Part shown: positions 1 to 9,132 of the stretch, piece after piece | How positions within the stretch are numbered: the first letter of the stretch is position 1 | Layout: every line of letters begins with the position of its first letter | Source of the DNA: Desemzia incerta | GTDB lineage: Bacteria; Bacillota; Bacilli; Lactobacillales; Carnobacteriaceae | DNA length: 64,000 bases | Assembly: GCF_900115825.1 (NCBI RefSeq) | Contig: NZ_FOXW01000005.1 | Coordinates: 124,001-188,000, forward strand | Reading direction: 5' to 3' | The notes under the pieces: model-generated | Told to the model about the DNA's origin: nothing | The model's input: only the letters and a program-made list of their open reading frames with translations | Database searches by the model: none | Made by a program: the position numbers and the translations under genes

Positions 1-224
1 GCTGAGCCAGTTTGTACACCAAAAATTTCGGAATTTTTAGCATTGTGGAATGCGTGAGCAGCAGTAATAATAGCTTTAGAAGGGATACAACCAACATTCA
101 AGCAAGTACCGCCGATGTATGTTTTTTCAATAATAGTAACCTTTTGTCCCAACTGAGCTGCACGTATTGCTGATACATAACCACCAGGACCTGATCCAAT
201 AATGACTGTTTCTTTTTTGCTCAT
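1..224 (-). CDS. lpd: Dihydrolipoyl dehydrogenase (E3), 5' part only
   Basis: This is the first 74 codons of an FAD-dependent disulfide oxidoreductase; the gene runs off the left edge of the window. The visible part holds the Rossmann FAD-binding motif GSGPGG near residue 10 and the redox-active disulfide CLNVGC around residues 43-48, the signature of dihydrolipoamide dehydrogenases, which reoxidise the lipoyl arm of pyruvate or other 2-oxoacid dehydrogenase complexes. The ATG at 224-222 is preceded by a GGGAAGAG-like ribosome site. The gene faces away from rapZ, so it is the first gene of its transcript rather than the usual last gene of a pdhABCD operon; which 2-oxoacid complex it serves cannot be seen here. 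Mercuric or glutathione reductase is less likely because the CxxxxC context matches E3. Confidence 0.88.
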   Translation of the reverse strand, partial: MSKKETVIIGSGPGGYVSAIRAAQLGQKVTIIEKTYIGGTCLNVGCIPSKAIITAAHAFHNAKNSEIFGVQTGS

Positions 225-367
225 AAAAAATCACTCTTCCCTTATTGTTTTATATTTCACACAACTATACTCCCAATAGTAATTTACTCTAAATATGAAC
301 AAAAAACAAAGAAAACTTCTTGTTTCTTAAAATTATATGAGGGGAGCTATACATGACACGCCCGGGG

Positions 368-376
368 TGTTATACT
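368..376 (+). promoter_or_regulatory. Extended -10 promoter of rapZ
   Basis: TG-T-TATACT is an extended -10 element 48 bases before the rapZ start. No good -35 is visible. A near-palindrome, ACACGCCCGGGGTGT (356-370), overlaps its upstream side and could be an operator. Confidence 0.5.
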
Positions 377-424
377 TCTAGAGATAAGTGTGTGAAGGAT
401 CGTATATAGAAAGAGGCGAAGAAT

Positions 425-1312
425 ATGGTTGAGAGTCTGAATATTGTCATTATTACTGGGATGAGCGGTGCGGGTAAGACAGTAGCCATGCAAAGTTTTG
501 AAGATATGGGTTATTTTTGTGTAGACAATATGCCGCCAAGTTTATTACCAAAGTTTTTTGAACTAGTAAAAGAATCAGGGAAGTTGAACAAGATTGCACT
601 TGTGATTGATTTACGTTCTAGTGCGTTTTTCGATGAACTTGTGCCTGCATTGGAAAGTTTAGATAATACCTCTCTTGTTACTACAAGAGTCTTATTCTTA
701 GACGCTGATGATACGGAATTAGTCTCACGTTATAAAGAAACACGCAGAACTCATCCGCTGGCTCAAGGTGGACGAGTGATGGACGGAATCAAAAAAGAAA
801 GAAAGCAGCTTGAAGCTATAAAAGGAAGAGCCCAGCTGATCATCAATACAGCTGATTTGACACCTCGTCAATTAAGAAAGAAAATAATCGATGAATTCCA
901 CACAGAAGAAACCACTACCTTTAGAGTAGAATTAGTATCTTTTGGGTTTAAATACGGCGTACCAATTGATTCAGATGTAGTTATGGATGTCCGATTCTTG
1001 CCGAACCCTCATTACATTGATGAACTTCGACCATTAACAGGGCAAGATAAACCTGTATATGATTACGTGATGAAGCAACCTGAAACAGAAGTTTTTTACC
1101 GCAAATTTACAGATTTGCTTGAATATGTTTTACCAGGATATAAAAAAGAAGGAAAAACCTCTGTAACGATCGCTATTGGTTGTACAGGAGGGAAACACCG
1201 TTCTGTAGCATTAACAGAACGTATTGCTGCAAAAATACAATCCGATGGTTATCCAGTTCATATTACCCATCGCGATTACAGAAAGCTTAAGGAGTCAGTA
1301 AATCGCTCATGA
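425..1312 (+). CDS. rapZ: RapZ/YvcJ family nucleotide-binding protein (RNase adapter)
   Basis: P-loop NTPase of the RapZ (YvcJ) family, 295 residues, the normal length. The Walker A motif GMSGAGKT lies at residues 12-19 and the C-terminal domain carries the family's conserved CTGGKHRSV block near residue 255. In E. coli RapZ guides RNase E to the GlmZ small RNA and senses glucosamine-6-phosphate; in Bacillus YvcJ binds and hydrolyses ATP and GTP and affects competence and cell envelope. The role in this species is therefore inferred only in general terms (envelope precursor or RNA control). It is the first gene of the conserved rapZ-yvcK-whiA cluster of Gram-positives and its stop overlaps the yvcK start (ATGA). 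Confidence 0.93.
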   Translation: MVESLNIVIITGMSGAGKTVAMQSFEDMGYFCVDNMPPSLLPKFFELVKESGKLNKIALVIDLRSSAFFDELVPALESLDNTSLVTTRVLFLDADDTELVSRYKETRRTHPLAQGGRVMDGIKKERKQLEAIKGRAQLIINTADLTPRQLRKKIIDEFHTEETTTFRVELVSFGFKYGVPIDSDVVMDVRFLPNPHYIDELRPLTGQDKPVYDYVMKQPETEVFYRKFTDLLEYVLPGYKKEGKTSVTIAIGCTGGKHRSVALTERIAAKIQSDGYPVHITHRDYRKLKESVNRS

Positions 1313-2352
1313 TGAATGAAAAATTAACGAGAAAGAAAAACAGAAAACCGAAAATCGTTGTTATCGGCGGCGGAACTGGGCTGCCGGTAATTTTGGCGGG
1401 ATTGAGAGCCAAAAATGCTGATGTGACAGCTATTGTAACAGTAGCAGATGATGGAGGAAGCAGCGGCGACTTGAGAAGACAAGTTAATGCTGTACCGCCT
1501 GGAGACATTCGTAATGTATTGGTCTCTTTATCAGACATTCCAGAAATGCAGAAAGAGATTTTTCAATATCGTTTTGCGGTCGAAGATCAATCTTTAGCAG
1601 GACATTCTATTGGGAATTTGATCATCTCAGCTATGGCAGAAATGAAAGGCAATATTTATGAAGCTATCCAAGTATTAGGGAAAATGATGATGATCGATGG
1701 TCATGTGTATCCAGCTGCTGAAGAACCATTGGAACTACATGCAGTGTTTAAAGATGGAACTCAAGTGAGCGGGGAATCCTCTATCGCAAAACATCGGAAA
1801 ATGATCGACCATGTATTCGTCACAAAACTTGACGGATCAAAAGATGTAAAAGCGGCTCGAAAAGTCGTATCTGCGATTTTGAATGCTGACATGGTGGTAC
1901 TAGGACCTGGAAGTTTATATACCAGTATTTTACCTAACCTGATGATTCCAGAAATTAGCGATGCGATTAAAAAAACACAAGCCAATGTGGTTTACATCTG
2001 CAACATCATGACTCAGTTGGGTGAGACGGAAAACTTTTCAGATGCCAATCATTTAGAAGTATTGCATCGTCATATGAATCAAAAGTTCGTCGATACCGTT
2101 TTGGTAAATATCGGACAAGTGCCGGAAAACTATATTGACACTGAAAAATACGATGAGTATTTAGTGCAAGTTGAACATGATTTCAATGGATTGAAAAAAG
2201 AAGCATCAATGGTCATTTCAAACGATTTCTTAGAATTAAGAGACAATGGTGTATTCCATGATAAAGAAAAGGTAGTAGAAGAACTGTTCAAAATTTCATT
2301 TGACGTTCAATACTATGGTAGAAAGTTCGAAACCAATATCGATACTATATAA
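1309..2352 (+). CDS. yvcK: YvcK family gluconeogenesis/cell-shape factor
   Basis: UPF0052/CofD-like protein of 347 residues. The N-terminal GGGTGLP motif (about residues 20-26) and ADDGGSSG (about 46-53) are the nucleotide-sugar-binding signatures of the YvcK (MgfK) family. In Bacillus and Listeria YvcK binds UDP-sugars, supports growth on gluconeogenic carbon sources and helps position penicillin-binding proteins through envelope precursor supply. The start ATG at 1309 overlaps the rapZ stop by four bases and has AAGGAG at 1289-1294; a second ATG at 1312 is an alternative start that changes only one residue. Translational coupling with rapZ is likely. Confidence 0.93.
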   Translation: MMNEKLTRKKNRKPKIVVIGGGTGLPVILAGLRAKNADVTAIVTVADDGGSSGDLRRQVNAVPPGDIRNVLVSLSDIPEMQKEIFQYRFAVEDQSLAGHSIGNLIISAMAEMKGNIYEAIQVLGKMMMIDGHVYPAAEEPLELHAVFKDGTQVSGESSIAKHRKMIDHVFVTKLDGSKDVKAARKVVSAILNADMVVLGPGSLYTSILPNLMIPEISDAIKKTQANVVYICNIMTQLGETENFSDANHLEVLHRHMNQKFVDTVLVNIGQVPENYIDTEKYDEYLVQVEHDFNGLKKEASMVISNDFLELRDNGVFHDKEKVVEELFKISFDVQYYGRKFETNIDTI

Positions 2353-2375
2353 AAAAATGAAAGGAGGAGATAACA

Positions 2376-3341
2376 TTGTCTTTTGCCTCAACTGCGAAAA
2401 AAGAATTGACTCAGCTGGAAGTTCATCGTGAACATGCCAAAGCTGAACTAGCAGCATTGATTAGAATGAATGGAAGCATTAGTTTAGTAGAAAAGAAATT
2501 TATTCTAAATGTACAATCAGAAAATGCTGCAATTGCAAGACGAATCTATATTTTATTGAAAGACCACTTTGAAGTGGAAAGTGAATTGTTGGTCAGACGA
2601 AAAATGAAGCTGAAGAAAAACAATGTGTACATTGTTCGTTTGAAACAAGGAACTAAAAAGGTATTAGCAGATTTATCCATCATGGATGGAATGCTGTACC
2701 AAGGTCACGTAAGTAAAGAAATTACCCAAAACAATCAAAAAATCAAATCCTATCTAAGAGGGGCTTTCTTAGCAGGCGGTTCAGTCAATAACCCGGAAAC
2801 GAGCCGATACCATTTAGAGATTTATTCCAATTATGAAGAACACAATGATGACGTGTGCGATATGATGAATGAATTTGGACTAAACGCTCGGAAAATCAGC
2901 CGTAGAAATGGCTATATCACTTATTTGAAAGAAGCTGAAAAAATTGCGGATTTTTTAGCGATTATTGGAGCTACAAATGCGATGTTGAAATTTGAAGACA
3001 TTCGAATTGTAAGAGATATGCGAAATTCAGTGAATCGACTTGTGAATTGTGAGAATGCAAATATGAATAAAACCATTGATGCTGCAAGTAAACAAATCGA
3101 AAATATTCTTTACTTAGATGAAGTGATCGGATTGGATAATCTTCCAGATAAGTTAAAAGAAATTGCACTTGTACGAGTAGCGAATCCTGATGTAACTCTT
3201 AAAGAACTAGGAGACTTAGTCCCAAGCGGAAAAATCAGCAAATCAGGCATTAATCACCGATTGCGAAAGTTGAATGAAATGGCAGAAAGCCACCGCAGCA
3301 ACACCGGCAGTAGCCAAGTAAGTGAAGTTCTAGTCAATTAA
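2376..3341 (+). CDS. whiA: WhiA, LAGLIDADG-fold DNA-binding protein
   Basis: WhiA homologue of 321 residues. The family combines a degenerate homing-endonuclease (LAGLIDADG) fold with a C-terminal helix-turn-helix; here the HTH is around residues 275-305 ([10 protein letters not shown] then [10 protein letters not shown]). In Streptomyces it drives sporulation genes; in Bacillus it affects cell division and chromosome segregation through a route that is still unclear. The start codon is TTG at 2376, chosen because AAGGAGGAG lies at 2361-2369 with good spacing and because family members begin with SFA(S/x)xxKKEL. It is the third gene of the cluster and is followed by a strong terminator. Confidence 0.94.
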   Translation: MSFASTAKKELTQLEVHREHAKAELAALIRMNGSISLVEKKFILNVQSENAAIARRIYILLKDHFEVESELLVRRKMKLKKNNVYIVRLKQGTKKVLADLSIMDGMLYQGHVSKEITQNNQKIKSYLRGAFLAGGSVNNPETSRYHLEIYSNYEEHNDDVCDMMNEFGLNARKISRRNGYITYLKEAEKIADFLAIIGATNAMLKFEDIRIVRDMRNSVNRLVNCENANMNKTIDAASKQIENILYLDEVIGLDNLPDKLKEIALVRVANPDVTLKELGDLVPSGKISKSGINHRLRKLNEMAESHRSNTGSSQVSEVLVN

Positions 3342-3351
3342 GTGGATAAAC

Positions 3352-3396
3352 AACAAAAAGATTCCCAGCAGTCTTCTGCTGAGGAATCTTTTTGTT
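3352..3396. terminator. Bidirectional terminator between whiA and rpoN
   Basis: The arms AACAAAAAGATTCC and GGAATCTTTTTGTT plus an inner CAGCAG/CTGCTG stem form a long hairpin with T-rich flanks on both strands, serving two convergent genes. Confidence 0.9.
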
Positions 3397-4745
3397 TAGG
3401 CATATCGTTTTCGATTGGTGGATGAAGGAATGGACAAAGCTTCCCTGTATTTGGTGACTGTTCTTCTAGAAATCTGTATCCCTTCATCTTCCAACAAAGT
3501 GGCTATTTTCTGATCAGATAAGGGTTTTAATTTGTTTTCTTCTGCAATAAGGTCTTTTATTCGATGTTTCACTCCGTCAGATGAAACATCTTGAGAATTT
3601 GCTTGAATGGAATCATTGTCGGACAAACGTTTCAATCCTGTCGTAAAGAAGGACTTCAATTCGTATGTGCCGAAATCGGTTTGAATGAATTTATCATTTA
3701 CAGATCTGCTGACAGTAGATTCATGTATGTCTAAGAGCTGTGCAATTTCCTTTAATGTCATTGGAGTCAAAGGGCGGGAATCTTGTAAAAAGAATTCCTT
3801 TTGCTGCTCAACTATAGCTGTTCCGACACGGATAATTGTTTCTTCTCTTTGTTGCAAGCTCTGCTGAATCCAATCGTATTCTGCATATTTTTCTTGAATA
3901 AACTTTTTGACATCTTTATCTTCAACCGAAAGCATGTCTTGGTAGTAATCAGTTTGAAATTTGATTACTGGCAACCCAGTTTTTGCTGATTTCACCATAA
4001 GTTCATCATTTACTAATGTTACGATCAGGTCAGGACGAACGAAGTGTTCATCTTCAGTTGAATAAACAGCTCCAGGGTGAGCCGTCAAGGTTTGTACATA
4101 GTCGGCTACTTCTTGCACTGCAGATACCGGGATACCATATTTTTTAGCTAAAGGTTCCCATTTGCGAGAGCTGAACAAATCAAATGATTCTTCTAAAATA
4201 AGATAGGCCAAGTTTGGTGCTTCATCATCTCGTTCTGTTTGAAGCATCAAACATTCTTGCAGGTTTCTTGCACCCACACCAGCAGGTTCAAGTTGTTGAA
4301 GGAGTGTTAACGCATCAATCAACTGAATTTCTTCAGCTTCTGTTTGTTGTTTAGCTTCTTCTAGGGAAATCGTCATGTACCCGTTTTTGTCTAAATGATT
4401 AGCCAGCCACAGCACTAATTCTCTCAAGTAAGTATCTCTCATGGTTAAATGAATTTGGTCAATTACATAAGAAAACAAAGACATTTGGCCTCCAGCTAGA
4501 TGATCGATGGGATTGTAACTCGCATAAGCACTTGATGACGAGTAAGAGTTTTTAAAAGAGTTGTCTGCAGTAGGTCGTTTGACTTTGATTTCAATCAAAG
4601 GGTTGCCTAAAGCTTTTTGTTTTAGGAAAAGGACCAAGTCTTCTTGGTTCATATTCAGCATCTGGATAGACTGCTGCAATTGTTGAGTCATAGCCAGCTT
4701 TTGAACTTGTTTCTGTTGTTGGGTATAATGTTGCTCAAAATTCAT
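3396..4745 (-). CDS. rpoN: RNA polymerase sigma-54 factor
   Basis: Sigma-54 (SigL) of about 449 residues. The N-terminal glutamine-rich activator-interacting region I (MTQQLQQSIQML) is followed by the core-binding domain and a C-terminal DNA-binding domain that ends with the RpoN box (SRRTVTKYREAL), which reads -24 promoter elements. The reading frame is open upstream to 4793, but the start is placed at the ATG at 4745-4743 because AAGGAGG sits six bases before it; an ATG six bases further upstream abuts that site. Sigma-54 needs a AAA+ activator such as LevR/ManR, which is not in the window. A perfect -24/-12 promoter stands before the mannose PTS genes near 47012, so that operon is a likely target. 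Confidence 0.95.
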   Translation of the reverse strand: MNFEQHYTQQQKQVQKLAMTQQLQQSIQMLNMNQEDLVLFLKQKALGNPLIEIKVKRPTADNSFKNSYSSSSAYASYNPIDHLAGGQMSLFSYVIDQIHLTMRDTYLRELVLWLANHLDKNGYMTISLEEAKQQTEAEEIQLIDALTLLQQLEPAGVGARNLQECLMLQTERDDEAPNLAYLILEESFDLFSSRKWEPLAKKYGIPVSAVQEVADYVQTLTAHPGAVYSTEDEHFVRPDLIVTLVNDELMVKSAKTGLPVIKFQTDYYQDMLSVEDKDVKKFIQEKYAEYDWIQQSLQQREETIIRVGTAIVEQQKEFFLQDSRPLTPMTLKEIAQLLDIHESTVSRSVNDKFIQTDFGTYELKSFFTTGLKRLSDNDSIQANSQDVSSDGVKHRIKDLIAEENKLKPLSDQKIATLLEDEGIQISRRTVTKYREALSIPSSTNRKRYA

Positions 4746-4963
4746 GTCCATCCTCCTTGAAACGGTTTCATATCCTTCGATATCATACCACATTCTGCTA
4801 AGAGCATTAACGAGTTTTAAGAAAATCCCGTAAGGAATGTGACGATTATTTGAAAGCTGCCTTATCCAATCGTAGAATACAGATTGGTTTTATTCTTTAA
4901 AAGATAATCTTTAGCTTGTTTTTTTAGGTATTATTAGATAAACTAAAATAGTTGTCATCCTAC

Positions 4964-5035
4964 GTCCCCTTAGTGTAATGGATATCACGTAAGATTCCGG
5001 TTCTTGAGATGGGGGTTCGATTCCCTCAGGGGGCA
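4964..5035 (+). tRNA. tRNA-Arg (anticodon CCG)
   Basis: A 72-base cloverleaf. Acceptor GTCCCCT pairs with AGGGGGC (5028-5034), the anticodon arm TAAGA/TCTTG encloses TTCCGGT with anticodon CCG, and the T arm GGGGG/CCCTC encloses TTCGATT. The discriminator is A and no CCA is encoded. It reads the rare arginine codon CGG. It stands alone, with its own terminator, directly before clpP. Confidence 0.95.
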
Positions 5036-5071
5036 TTGCAAAAAACAGAAGGTCAAAAAAAGTTTTATGAG

Positions 5072-5101
5072 AAAAGCTGGTCCGTTGTGGCTGGCTTTTT
5101 T
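5072..5101 (+). terminator. Terminator after tRNA-Arg
   Basis: AAAAGCTGGTC pairs with GGCTGGCTTTT (with G-T pairs) and runs into a T tract, ending the tRNA transcript before the clpP promoter. Confidence 0.75.
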
Positions 5102-5132
5102 GCTTTTAGGTGAAAAAGAATCATAAAAAAAG

Positions 5133-5149
5133 TTTGACCTTTATTGACC
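5133..5149 (+). promoter_or_regulatory. CtsR operator upstream of clpP
   Basis: TTTGACCTTTATTGACC matches the reverse complement of the CtsR heptad repeat (RGTCAAANANRGTCAAA) at all but one position. Its second half supplies the -35 hexamer TTGACC of the clpP promoter. A lone half-site, GGTCAAA, lies at 5051-5057. CtsR is the class III heat-shock repressor; its gene is not in the window. Confidence 0.85.
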
Positions 5150-5173
5150 ATCGGAGTAGAATGAAACTATAGA
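5144..5173 (+). promoter_or_regulatory. clpP promoter
   Basis: -35 TTGACC (5144-5149) and -10 TATAGA (5168-5173) with an 18-base spacer. The -35 lies inside the CtsR operator, so repressor binding would block polymerase directly. Confidence 0.7.
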
Positions 5174-5245
5174 AACTCATTCAAATGATTCTTGAGAATG
5201 AGTGTGATACAATCTTATGGAAACATATTAGAGGAGGAATACTTC

Positions 5246-5845
5246 ATGAACTTAGTACCTACAGTTATTGAACAATCATCAAGAGGAGAACGTGCTTATG
5301 ATATTTATTCACGTTTATTAAAAGACCGTATTATCATGTTGAGCGGCCCGATAGATGACAATGTAGCAAATTCAGTTATTGCACAGTTGCTCTTTTTAGA
5401 TGCTCAAGATCCAGAAAAAGATATCTACATTTACATCAACTCTCCAGGTGGTAGCGTAACAGCAGGTTTTGCTATTTACGATACCATGAACTTTATTAAA
5501 GCTGATGTTCAAACAATCGCAATGGGAATGGCTGCTTCAATGGGTAGTTTCTTATTAGCTGCAGGAGCAAAAGGCAAACGTTTTGCTTTGCCAAACGCAG
5601 AAATTATGATTCACCAACCATTAGGTGGAGCACAAGGGCAAGCAACTGAAATCGAGATCGCTGCTCGTCACATTTTGAAAACACGTGAACGCTTAAACAA
5701 AATCTTGTCTGATAGAACTGGACAACCGATTGAAGTTATCGAACGCGACACAGACCGTGATAACTACATGTCTGCTCAAGATGCAAAAGAGTATGGCTTG
5801 ATCGATGAAGTAATGGAAAACAACACTGAGTTACCCAATAAATAA
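5246..5845 (+). CDS. clpP: ATP-dependent Clp protease proteolytic subunit ClpP
   Basis: Serine peptidase of family S14, 199 residues from the chosen ATG. The catalytic serine is S98 in GMAASMG and the histidine is H123 in MIHQP, with the acidic partner near residue 172; all match the canonical ClpP positions. It forms the barrel that degrades proteins fed by ClpX, ClpC or ClpE, including tmRNA-tagged peptides. The frame is open upstream to 5192, but the ATG at 5246 has GAGGAGG at 5231-5237 and gives the standard N-terminus [10 protein letters not shown]. It is monocistronic, with its own CtsR-type promoter and a terminator, so it should be induced by heat and protein damage. Confidence 0.97.
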   Translation: MNLVPTVIEQSSRGERAYDIYSRLLKDRIIMLSGPIDDNVANSVIAQLLFLDAQDPEKDIYIYINSPGGSVTAGFAIYDTMNFIKADVQTIAMGMAASMGSFLLAAGAKGKRFALPNAEIMIHQPLGGAQGQATEIEIAARHILKTRERLNKILSDRTGQPIEVIERDTDRDNYMSAQDAKEYGLIDEVMENNTELPNK

Positions 5846-5855
5846 TTTTTTTTGC

Positions 5856-5889
5856 AAAAGACTTCCTGTTTAAAGCAGGGAGTCTTTTT
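5856..5889 (+). terminator. Terminator after clpP
   Basis: AAAAGACT-CCTG and CAGG-AGTCTTTTT form a hairpin followed by a T tract. Confidence 0.88.
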
Positions 5890-6013
5890 CTTCTATAAAA
5901 GACTCATAGCAAAAGACTCACAGCGTAACGGTGGGAGTCATCTTAAACGACATTGGTTTTCAATTGAAGAAATAGAAGGTATACTAATAACTAACATTAA
6001 GAGGAGGTACGAT

Positions 6014-6553
6014 ATGGATACGAGTAATATGAATGCAGATAAAGTAAATGTAACCTATGGTTTTAAAATTGGACCGGAAAGTGCGCCTGTTAAAGTCATT
6101 GAATTTATTAACTTGGCTTGCCCGTACTGTAAGAAATGGTACTTTGATACCAAAGATCTATTAAATGAGTACGTACAAGAAGGAAAAGTTCAACGCGTCA
6201 TCAAACTTTTTGACAAAGAAAAACCAAGTTTAAAAAGAGGGAATGTCCTTCATCATCATTTGGATTACAAGAAACCAGAAGAAGCTTTGATGGAGATCGA
6301 TTACTTATTAGCGCATCAAAATGAGTGGGGAATGTTGAAAAGTCATGAGGAGATTGCTGAATATGCGGTCGAAAAGCGTGGATTGACTCATCAACCGAAC
6401 GAGATTGAGATCAATGGCATCCTCAATGAAACTAAAGAAGCAAATGTCTTTTTTGTTCCTTCTGTCTTTATTGGAGAAAATATTTTTGATGAGAATATTT
6501 CTCTAGAAGAACTGAAAACTATCATTGATTCCGAATACGAGAAAAATAAATAG
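6014..6553 (+). CDS. DsbA-like thioredoxin-fold protein
   Basis: A 179-residue thioredoxin-fold protein of the DsbA/thioredoxin_4 type. The motif CPYC follows a hydrophobic strand at about residues 36-39 (FINLACPYCKKW), the expected redox-active position, and a cis-proline-like VPSVFIGE segment lies near the C-terminus. There is no signal peptide, so it should be cytoplasmic, and its partner is unknown; a role in thiol redox balance is inferred. An open frame reaches back to 5852, but the ATG at 6014 has AGGAGG at 6002-6007 and starts downstream of the clpP terminator; the upstream codons overlap that hairpin. A TATACT -10-like element precedes it near 5976. Confidence 0.8.
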   Translation: MDTSNMNADKVNVTYGFKIGPESAPVKVIEFINLACPYCKKWYFDTKDLLNEYVQEGKVQRVIKLFDKEKPSLKRGNVLHHHLDYKKPEEALMEIDYLLAHQNEWGMLKSHEEIAEYAVEKRGLTHQPNEIEINGILNETKEANVFFVPSVFIGENIFDENISLEELKTIIDSEYEKNK

Positions 6554-6598
6554 TATGAGTCCTAGTCGTTGTTTGGTAACAACTTTGACAAAAAGTAA

Positions 6599-6647
6599 GA
6601 GAGAGTTTAATTTTTCAAAAGCTTTTTTTGTAAAGTTCAACTCTCTC
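6599..6647. terminator. Hairpin between the thioredoxin-like gene and cggR
   Basis: GAGAGAGTTTAA (6599-6610) and TTCAACTCTCTC (6636-6647) form a 12-base stem with one mismatch around an A/T-rich loop. It probably terminates the upstream gene, although the T tract after it is short. Confidence 0.6.
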
Positions 6648-6726
6648 AGTAATGCTTTTTGACAAAATATTGCCATAGATGAAAAAGCGAACTCATTTCC
6701 ACAACGAAAACTGATGAATTAATAGG

Positions 6727-6755
6727 TTGCATGTTGGGGCTAGAATTGGTAGAAT
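6727..6755 (+). promoter_or_regulatory. Candidate cggR promoter
   Basis: -35 TTGCAT (6727-6732), 17-base spacer and -10 TAGAAT (6750-6755). It would give a leader of about 165 bases containing the candidate CggR operator. Confidence 0.5.
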
Positions 6756-6863
6756 AGATGCTGTAAGAGATCAAACAGGCTTTAAAGTTCTGTGAAAATG
6801 TAGAAATAAGCGTATGATTTGAAATCAATTGTCTTTTTCCATTTTAATCTCTTTGTTTTTTTC

Positions 6864-6909
6864 GACAACGAGGGTCGCTAAACGGCTGACGTGGACAAAA
6901 AACGACCCA
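6864..6909 (+). promoter_or_regulatory. Candidate CggR operator
   Basis: Two GACA-N6-G(T/A)C units (6864-6879 and 6894-6909) resemble the Bacillus CggR site, and GGGTCG (6872-6877) is mirrored by CGACCC (6903-6908). It sits between promoter and gene as in B. subtilis, but the spacing differs from the known direct repeat, so this is a proposal only. Confidence 0.4.
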
Positions 6910-6927
6910 GTAAGAAAGAGGTGGCTC

Positions 6928-7965
6928 ATGGAAGAGGTTCTGTCTGTGATAGAAAAAGTAGCTCCTGACGTAATGGACACTCTGAAAGAGAGACACCAAA
7001 TTTTAAGGAACATCTATTTGTTAGGACCAATTGGAAGACGCATCTTAGCAGATAAAATAGGTATTTCAGAAAGAAGCTTGCGAACAGAAGTAGATGTTTT
7101 AAAAAAACAGCATCTAGTCCATTCAACTAAATCCGGTATGTTGTTGACGCCCTTGGGAGAAGAAGTCTATCGTTCTTTTGACCAATTGATGGGACAACAA
7201 TTAGGTATGGGGAATCGCGAGAAAAATCTAGCTGCCTATTTTCAAATTGAGCAATGCATCATTGTTCCTGGAAACTTGGACAAACAATCCAGAGTCATTA
7301 CTGATTTAAGCAGAGCGACTTATGAAACGTTGGATTTTTTGCTTCCGGATGGAAAAAATATCATTGCTGTCATGGGTGGTACAACGATGGCTGCAGTAGC
7401 CAATCGTTTTGATGAAAATCTGTCAAGAAATCGTGAATTGTTTTTCGTTCCGGCTCGAGGCGGTTTAGGAGAGTCTGTTGAAATACAAGCAAACTCTATT
7501 AGTGCTAAATTAGCTGAGGCAACTGGCGGAAAGAATCAAGCGTTGTATGTACCAGAACAAGTAGGAAAAGAGACATATGGCTTTTTGTTAAAAGAACCCA
7601 GCGTGAAAAAAACGTTAGATTTGATAAAAAAAGCAAATTGTGTAATCTATAGTATAGGAGACGCAAGTCATATGGCACAGCGACGAGGACTTGATAATGA
7701 GATACTCGCGCTGCTTGAAGATAATGCTGCGGTTGCAGAGTCTTTCGGAGAGTTTTACAATGCAGAAGGTGAAGTGGTGTATAAAATCCCGCGCATCGGT
7801 ATGCAATCCAGCAAGTTGACAACGATACCTAGTGTCATCATTGTAGCTGCCGGAGAATCGAAAGCAGAAGCGATCAAAGCTTATATGAAAAATGCACCGT
7901 CTCAAACGTGGTTGATCACGGATGAAGGTGCCGCTAACCAGATTTTAAAAGGGATAACCCTTTAA
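6928..7965 (+). CDS. cggR: CggR, central glycolytic genes repressor
   Basis: SorC/DeoR-type repressor of 345 residues. An N-terminal winged helix-turn-helix lies around residues 25-70 (IGRRILADKIGISERSLRTEV), followed by the sugar-phosphate-binding domain with GGTTMAAVA and the C-terminal GDASHMAQR block. In Bacillus CggR represses the gapA operon and is released by fructose-1,6-bisphosphate. The start at 6928 is chosen by a G-rich site (AGAGGTGG, 6917-6924) and by homology: the frame is open back to 6829, but those codons cover the presumed operator. It lies 41 bases before gap and heads the glycolytic block, so it probably autoregulates and controls gap, pgk, tpiA, gpmI and eno. Confidence 0.94.
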   Translation: MEEVLSVIEKVAPDVMDTLKERHQILRNIYLLGPIGRRILADKIGISERSLRTEVDVLKKQHLVHSTKSGMLLTPLGEEVYRSFDQLMGQQLGMGNREKNLAAYFQIEQCIIVPGNLDKQSRVITDLSRATYETLDFLLPDGKNIIAVMGGTTMAAVANRFDENLSRNRELFFVPARGGLGESVEIQANSISAKLAEATGGKNQALYVPEQVGKETYGFLLKEPSVKKTLDLIKKANCVIYSIGDASHMAQRRGLDNEILALLEDNAAVAESFGEFYNAEGEVVYKIPRIGMQSSKLTTIPSVIIVAAGESKAEAIKAYMKNAPSQTWLITDEGAANQILKGITL

Positions 7966-8006
7966 AATAAATAAATTTTCGATTTTCTAAAGGAGGAAAT
8001 CTAGTT

Positions 8007-9008
8007 ATGTCAGTAAAAGTAGGTATTAATGGTTTCGGACGTATTGGTCGTCTAGCATTCCGTCGTATTCAAGAATTAGAAGGTATTGAAGTGGTTGCGG
8101 TTAACGACTTAACAGATCCAAAAATGTTAGCTCACTTATTAAAATATGATACAACTCAAGGACGTTTCAATGGAGACGTTGAGGTTAAAGATGGTGCATT
8201 TACAGTTAACGGTAAAGACGTTAAAGTATTAAGCAACCGTAACCCAGAAGAACTTCCATGGGGAGAACTTGGAGTTGAAATCGTATTAGAATGTACTGGT
8301 TTCTTCACTACTCAAGAAAAAGCTGAATTACACATTAAAGCAGGAGCTAAAAAAGTTGTTATCTCTGCACCAGCAACTGGTGACATGAAAACAATCGTTT
8401 ACAATGTAAACCACGAAACTCTTGATGGTTCTGAAACAGTTATTTCAGGTGCTTCTTGTACTACTAACTGTTTAGCTCCAATGGCTCAAGTACTAGACCA
8501 AAAATTTGGTATTGAATTAGGTTTAATGACAACTATCCACGCTTACACAGGTGACCAAAATACATTAGATGCTCCACATCCAAAAGGCGACTTCCGTCGT
8601 GCTCGTGCTGCAGCAGCTAACATTATCCCTAATACAACTGGTGCTGCTAAAGCAATCGGTGAAGTATTACCAGAATTAAAAGGTAAATTAGATGGAGCTG
8701 CACAACGTGTTCCTGTTGCTGCTGGTTCTTTAACTGAATTACAATCTGTATTAAAAACTAAAGTTACTGCTGAAGAAGTAGACGCAGCAATGAAAGCAGC
8801 TGCTAACGAATCTTACGGATATACTGAAGACGCAATCGTTTCTTCTGATATCTTAGGAATGTCATATGGTTCATTATACGATGCAACTCAAACAAAAGTT
8901 ATCACTGTTGGTGACAAACAAATTGTTAAAACTGTTGCTTGGTATGATAACGAAATATCATACACTTCTCAATTGATTCGTACTTTAGAATACTTTGCAA
9001 AACTGTAA
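8007..9008 (+). CDS. gap: Glyceraldehyde-3-phosphate dehydrogenase
   Basis: NAD-dependent GAPDH of 333 residues, complete. The Rossmann motif GFGRIG is at residues 8-13, an aspartate follows the second strand (AVNDL), which favours NAD over NADP, the catalytic cysteine is in SCTTNC near residue 151, and the assisting histidine is in TIHAYTGDQ. It converts glyceraldehyde-3-phosphate to 1,3-bisphosphoglycerate. The ribosome site AAAGGAGG at 7989-7996 is excellent, and codon use is strongly biased (TTA, GAA, GCT), as in highly expressed genes. It lies directly after cggR and is separated from pgk by a hairpin terminator. Confidence 0.98.
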   Translation: MSVKVGINGFGRIGRLAFRRIQELEGIEVVAVNDLTDPKMLAHLLKYDTTQGRFNGDVEVKDGAFTVNGKDVKVLSNRNPEELPWGELGVEIVLECTGFFTTQEKAELHIKAGAKKVVISAPATGDMKTIVYNVNHETLDGSETVISGASCTTNCLAPMAQVLDQKFGIELGLMTTIHAYTGDQNTLDAPHPKGDFRRARAAAANIIPNTTGAAKAIGEVLPELKGKLDGAAQRVPVAAGSLTELQSVLKTKVTAEEVDAAMKAAANESYGYTEDAIVSSDILGMSYGSLYDATQTKVITVGDKQIVKTVAWYDNEISYTSQLIRTLEYFAKL

Positions 9009-9054
9009 TTTAACGAATAACAATTATTTGTTAGGAGTATAAAATTACAATGAT

Positions 9055-9087
9055 AAGCGGGGAAGCGACGCGCTTCTCCGCTTTTTT
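9055..9087 (+). terminator. Terminator between gap and pgk
   Basis: AAGCGGGGAAGCG-ACG-CGCTTCTCCGCTTTTTT is a near-perfect 13-base stem with a T6 tract. It must stop part of the transcripts between two genes of the same glycolytic block. Confidence 0.9.
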
Positions 9088-9132
9088 CATTGTTAAAGCA
9101 TGCAAGTAAAGGATACCGAGGAGGATTTTAAT

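Noticed and set aside
5852-6013. N-terminal extension of the thioredoxin-like protein
   Set aside because: It covers the clpP terminator and lacks a ribosome site; the ATG at 6014 has a strong one.
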